From CAKZSB01 sp964573105 (lineage in GTDB: Bacteria > Pseudomonadota > Gammaproteobacteria > Granulosicoccales > Granulosicoccaceae), in contig CAZNIS010000001.1 in assembly GCA_964573105.1 (NCBI GenBank), positions 186,001 to 250,000 on the forward strand: a DNA stretch of 64,000 bases, given 5' to 3'. The notes below the pieces were generated by a model. It was not told where the DNA came from. It saw nothing but the letters and a program-made list of their open reading frames with translations, and made no database searches. A program made the position numbers and the translations under genes. This document shows, piece by piece, positions 62,142-64,000 of the stretch; position 1 is the stretch's first letter, and each line of letters begins with the position of its first letter.

Positions 62142-62741
62142 TCAGCTATCCAGCAGTTGATCCAGTTGGGCGTAGCTGGACACTGCAACGTCAGTCCATT
62201 GTGGCCAGTTGAAAGTCGCTTCGGTGTCAAAGTGTACGGTAGTGACACTGGCCCGTTTACCTGCCTCGATATCAAACACATAGTCGCCGATCATTACTGC
62301 ATCGCCGGCGCTGGCCTGCCATTTGGCCAGCAACATCTCAATTCCCGCCGGATCCGGTTTCGGTGGGCAGTCATCGCGCGCGACGACGTGGTCATGCTGA
62401 AAAAAATCTGCAAGCTTGGCTGCCGCCAGTGTTGCGTGAGCGATGTCGCCGGCATTGCGTGTCAGAATCCCGAGCGTACAACCGCGTTGCTGCAATCGCG
62501 ACAGGAAATCCACCGCGCCTGGTTGCGCGACACCGCTGGCAGCCAGCTCCATTTCCAGCGCGTGTAGTTTTGCACGGGTTCTATCTGCCTCGTGTGTCGG
62601 CATTTCGGCGATGGCTTCGAGTATCGGCTTGCCCAACTCGATGTTCAGCTCGCGGCGAATCGCATCGAAATCGTGTACCGGCACTGTCAGGGTGCCGTCC
62701 ATATCGAATATCCAGTGGCTGTGGCGTGCGAGACTTTTCAT
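62142..62741 (-). CDS. HAD-family hydrolase
   Basis: A 199-residue HAD-IA phosphatase. Motif I is WIFDMDGTLTVPV (catalytic Asp), motif II is LGILTRNAGDIA, motif III CPPKPDPAG, and motif IV MIGDYVFDIEAGKRA. The cap is the small helical type. Family relatives include phosphoglycolate phosphatase and phosphosugar phosphatases; no substrate is evident. It is divergent from the Gfo/Idh/MocA gene and convergent with the methyltransferase-like gene. Confidence 0.9.
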   Translation of the reverse strand: MKSLARHSHWIFDMDGTLTVPVHDFDAIRRELNIELGKPILEAIAEMPTHEADRTRAKLHALEMELAASGVAQPGAVDFLSRLQQRGCTLGILTRNAGDIAHATLAAAKLADFFQHDHVVARDDCPPKPDPAGIEMLLAKWQASAGDAVMIGDYVFDIEAGKRASVTTVHFDTEATFNWPQWTDVAVSSYAQLDQLLDS

Positions 62742-62907
62742 GGTACGGGTACTGGTAAGGGACGGTTGGCGAGTGCTGTGAGCGAAACGCCCGGCGATCT
62801 TGAATATTCGATCGATTGAGGCCAGCTCGGTGCGCGTGCATTTGCCGCGCAGCGATAGGGCAATTGGGTATAGTAGGTCACCTTAACACTGGTTCGGGAT
62901 TTGATTC

Positions 62908-63870
62908 ATGACGCTTAACATCGGGATAATCGGCACTGGCAGGATCGCCCACACACAATTGGCGCCAGCGCTTGAGCACGTGCGCGGCGCGCGCCTTTGG
63001 AGTGTGCTCAGTCGCGATGCAAAAAGGGCTGCAGAATTTGCCGCACAGCATGGCGCGCGCGCACCGGTGAGTGCTTTTGACTCGCTCGATACCATGCTGG
63101 AAGATCCCAGTCTCAATGCGGTTATCATCGCCACGCCAGACGCCTTGCATGCCAGTCAGGCGATTGCCGCTGCCAGAGCCGGTAAACACATATTGCTGGA
63201 AAAGCCCATGGCAACGACAGCGGAGGATGCCCGGGAGATTACCGACGTATGCAACCAGGAAAAAGTTGAGCTCGGGCTGGCGTACCACCTGCGCTGGCAC
63301 GACGGCCATCGGAAAATAGCGTCGATGTTGCACGATGGCACACTCGGCGAGCCGCGCTATGCGCGTGCACTGTGGACTTGGCAGGCGGATGACAACAGCA
63401 ACTGGCGCGCGCACGACAAGCTGGGGCGATGGTGGAGCCTTGCCGGGGTGGGCACGCACTGTATCGATCTGATGCGCTGGATGCTGCTGCCGGTCTGTGG
63501 CGAGGTGACGCGACTGGGCAGCGTCGTCGACAAAAGCACCTACGGTGGCCCGCACGACGAAACGGCCAGCGTGTCTTTGCAGTTTGGCGACAAGGCGATC
63601 GCCGACATCACCACATCGGTGATGTTCTCTGCCACATCGCGATTCGAACTGCATTGTACTCAGGCAAGTGTCATTGCCGAGGGGACACTGGGGCCCACTG
63701 GTGGCGGTACCATAACGATTAACAACGCGCCATTGGAATTCGACGTGAAAAACCCCTACGTGGGAGAGGTGCAAAACTTTGTTGATGCCATCGAGGGCCG
63801 CGATCGCATAGCAGTACCCGGCGTCGAGGGGCGTCGCAATGTCGAGTTATTATTAAAGGCGGCGCGCTAG
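62908..63870 (+). CDS. Gfo/Idh/MocA-family oxidoreductase
   Basis: A 320-residue NAD(P)-dependent sugar/inositol dehydrogenase-like enzyme. The Rossmann motif NIGIIGTGRIAHTQ begins at residue 4, followed by VIIATPDALHASQAIAAAR and HILLEKPMATTAEDA, with the catalytic Lys in EKPMA. The C-terminal domain holds GLAYHLRWHDGHRKI and GTHCIDLMRWML. Substrate unknown. The next gene, probably an inositol monophosphatase-family member, starts 30 bases downstream, which suggests a polyol/inositol-related unit. Confidence 0.92.
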   Translation: MTLNIGIIGTGRIAHTQLAPALEHVRGARLWSVLSRDAKRAAEFAAQHGARAPVSAFDSLDTMLEDPSLNAVIIATPDALHASQAIAAARAGKHILLEKPMATTAEDAREITDVCNQEKVELGLAYHLRWHDGHRKIASMLHDGTLGEPRYARALWTWQADDNSNWRAHDKLGRWWSLAGVGTHCIDLMRWMLLPVCGEVTRLGSVVDKSTYGGPHDETASVSLQFGDKAIADITTSVMFSATSRFELHCTQASVIAEGTLGPTGGGTITINNAPLEFDVKNPYVGEVQNFVDAIEGRDRIAVPGVEGRRNVELLLKAAR

Positions 63871-63900
63871 TGAATGCGGCGCAGTCGTTGGGGTTAACAG

Positions 63901-64000
63901 ATGATGCATGATCTACAAAGCCGGCTCGACACAGCGGTACAGATTGCCAACAGCGGAGCCACTGTTGCGCGTGAGTACTTTGATCGGTTCGATCATCTCA
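63901..64000 (+). CDS. Probable inositol monophosphatase-family protein, N-terminal fragment (3' end outside window)
   Basis: Only 33 residues are visible, cut by the window edge. The N-terminus MMHDLQSRLDTAVQIANSGA followed by TVAREYFDRF resembles the first helix of inositol monophosphatase-like enzymes, which also include histidinol phosphatase. Upstream in-frame starts are closed by a stop (TAA) at 63895-63897. It is 30 bases after the Gfo/Idh/MocA gene. The assignment rests on a short match and needs the next sequence. Confidence 0.55.
   Translation, partial: MMHDLQSRLDTAVQIANSGATVAREYFDRFDHL

Noticed and set aside
62878..63774. A 298-codon minus-strand frame
   Set aside because: It is antisense to the Gfo/Idh/MocA gene, whose motifs are intact on the plus strand.

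Overview
The window is a 64 kb piece of a gammaproteobacterial chromosome, fairly GC-rich by eye and mostly ordinary housekeeping DNA. The conserved block murJ-ribF-ileS-lspA-ispH beside rpsT, proB-obgE-rpmA next to a divergent ispB, rph divergent from yicC, and mutY-yggX all point to that class. The GlyGly-CTERM protease, AmpG, RluE and MlaA suit a free-living, probably aquatic member; I cannot place it below class. Two runs of exactly 100 N (48903-49002 and 52040-52139) mark it as a draft scaffold, and both fall inside genes.

Layout. 1-7.3 kb: the argB 3' end, exonuclease III, an AmpG permease, a membrane protein with a methyltransferase, a WHy lipoprotein and an HDOD signalling protein. 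7.6-18.7 kb: isoprenoid, lipoprotein, translation and envelope genes (ispH, lspA, ileS, ribF, murJ, rpsT, proB, obgE, rpmA, ispB). The usual rplU is missing between ispB and rpmA. 18.7-26.6 kb: a secreted metzincin protease with a GlyGly-CTERM tail, rluE, a 5'-3' exonuclease, rpmE, hemW, rdgB, rph, yicC and an unknown membrane protein. 26.5-32.3 kb: a Ca/Na antiporter, a two-component system, a DUF938 methyltransferase and glpK. 32.4-39.1 kb: a DegQ-type protease, moaE/moaD divergent from moaC, AsmA, mutY and yggX.

39.3-41.6 kb: tRNA-Phe followed by a small accessory patch holding an XRE regulator, a decayed coding remnant and an HTH/PIN pair that looks like toxin-antitoxin. 41.7-43.0 kb: an MBL hydrolase and a histidine phosphatase. 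43.4-56.5 kb is the least explained part: an 8 kb gene for a giant lipoprotein with paired-cysteine repeats, an SH3b membrane protein, two orphan proteins, and an operon of a BON/OmpA protein with a membrane-anchored coiled-coil protein. 56.7-64 kb: DUF2970, an MlaA homologue lacking a lipobox, a NUDIX hydrolase, an ABC exporter, tRNA-Pro, an unrecognised methyltransferase-like protein, a HAD phosphatase, a Gfo/Idh/MocA oxidoreductase and the start of a probable inositol-monophosphatase-family gene.

Themes. Envelope maintenance recurs: lipid II flipping (murJ), muropeptide uptake (ampG), lipoprotein processing (lspA), phospholipid retrieval (mlaA), AsmA, periplasmic proteolysis (degQ-like) and the BON/OmpA pair. 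The best candidates for undescribed biology are the giant lipoprotein with its neighbours and the BON/OmpA-coiled-coil operon. I see no CRISPR array, insertion sequence, prophage or replication origin.
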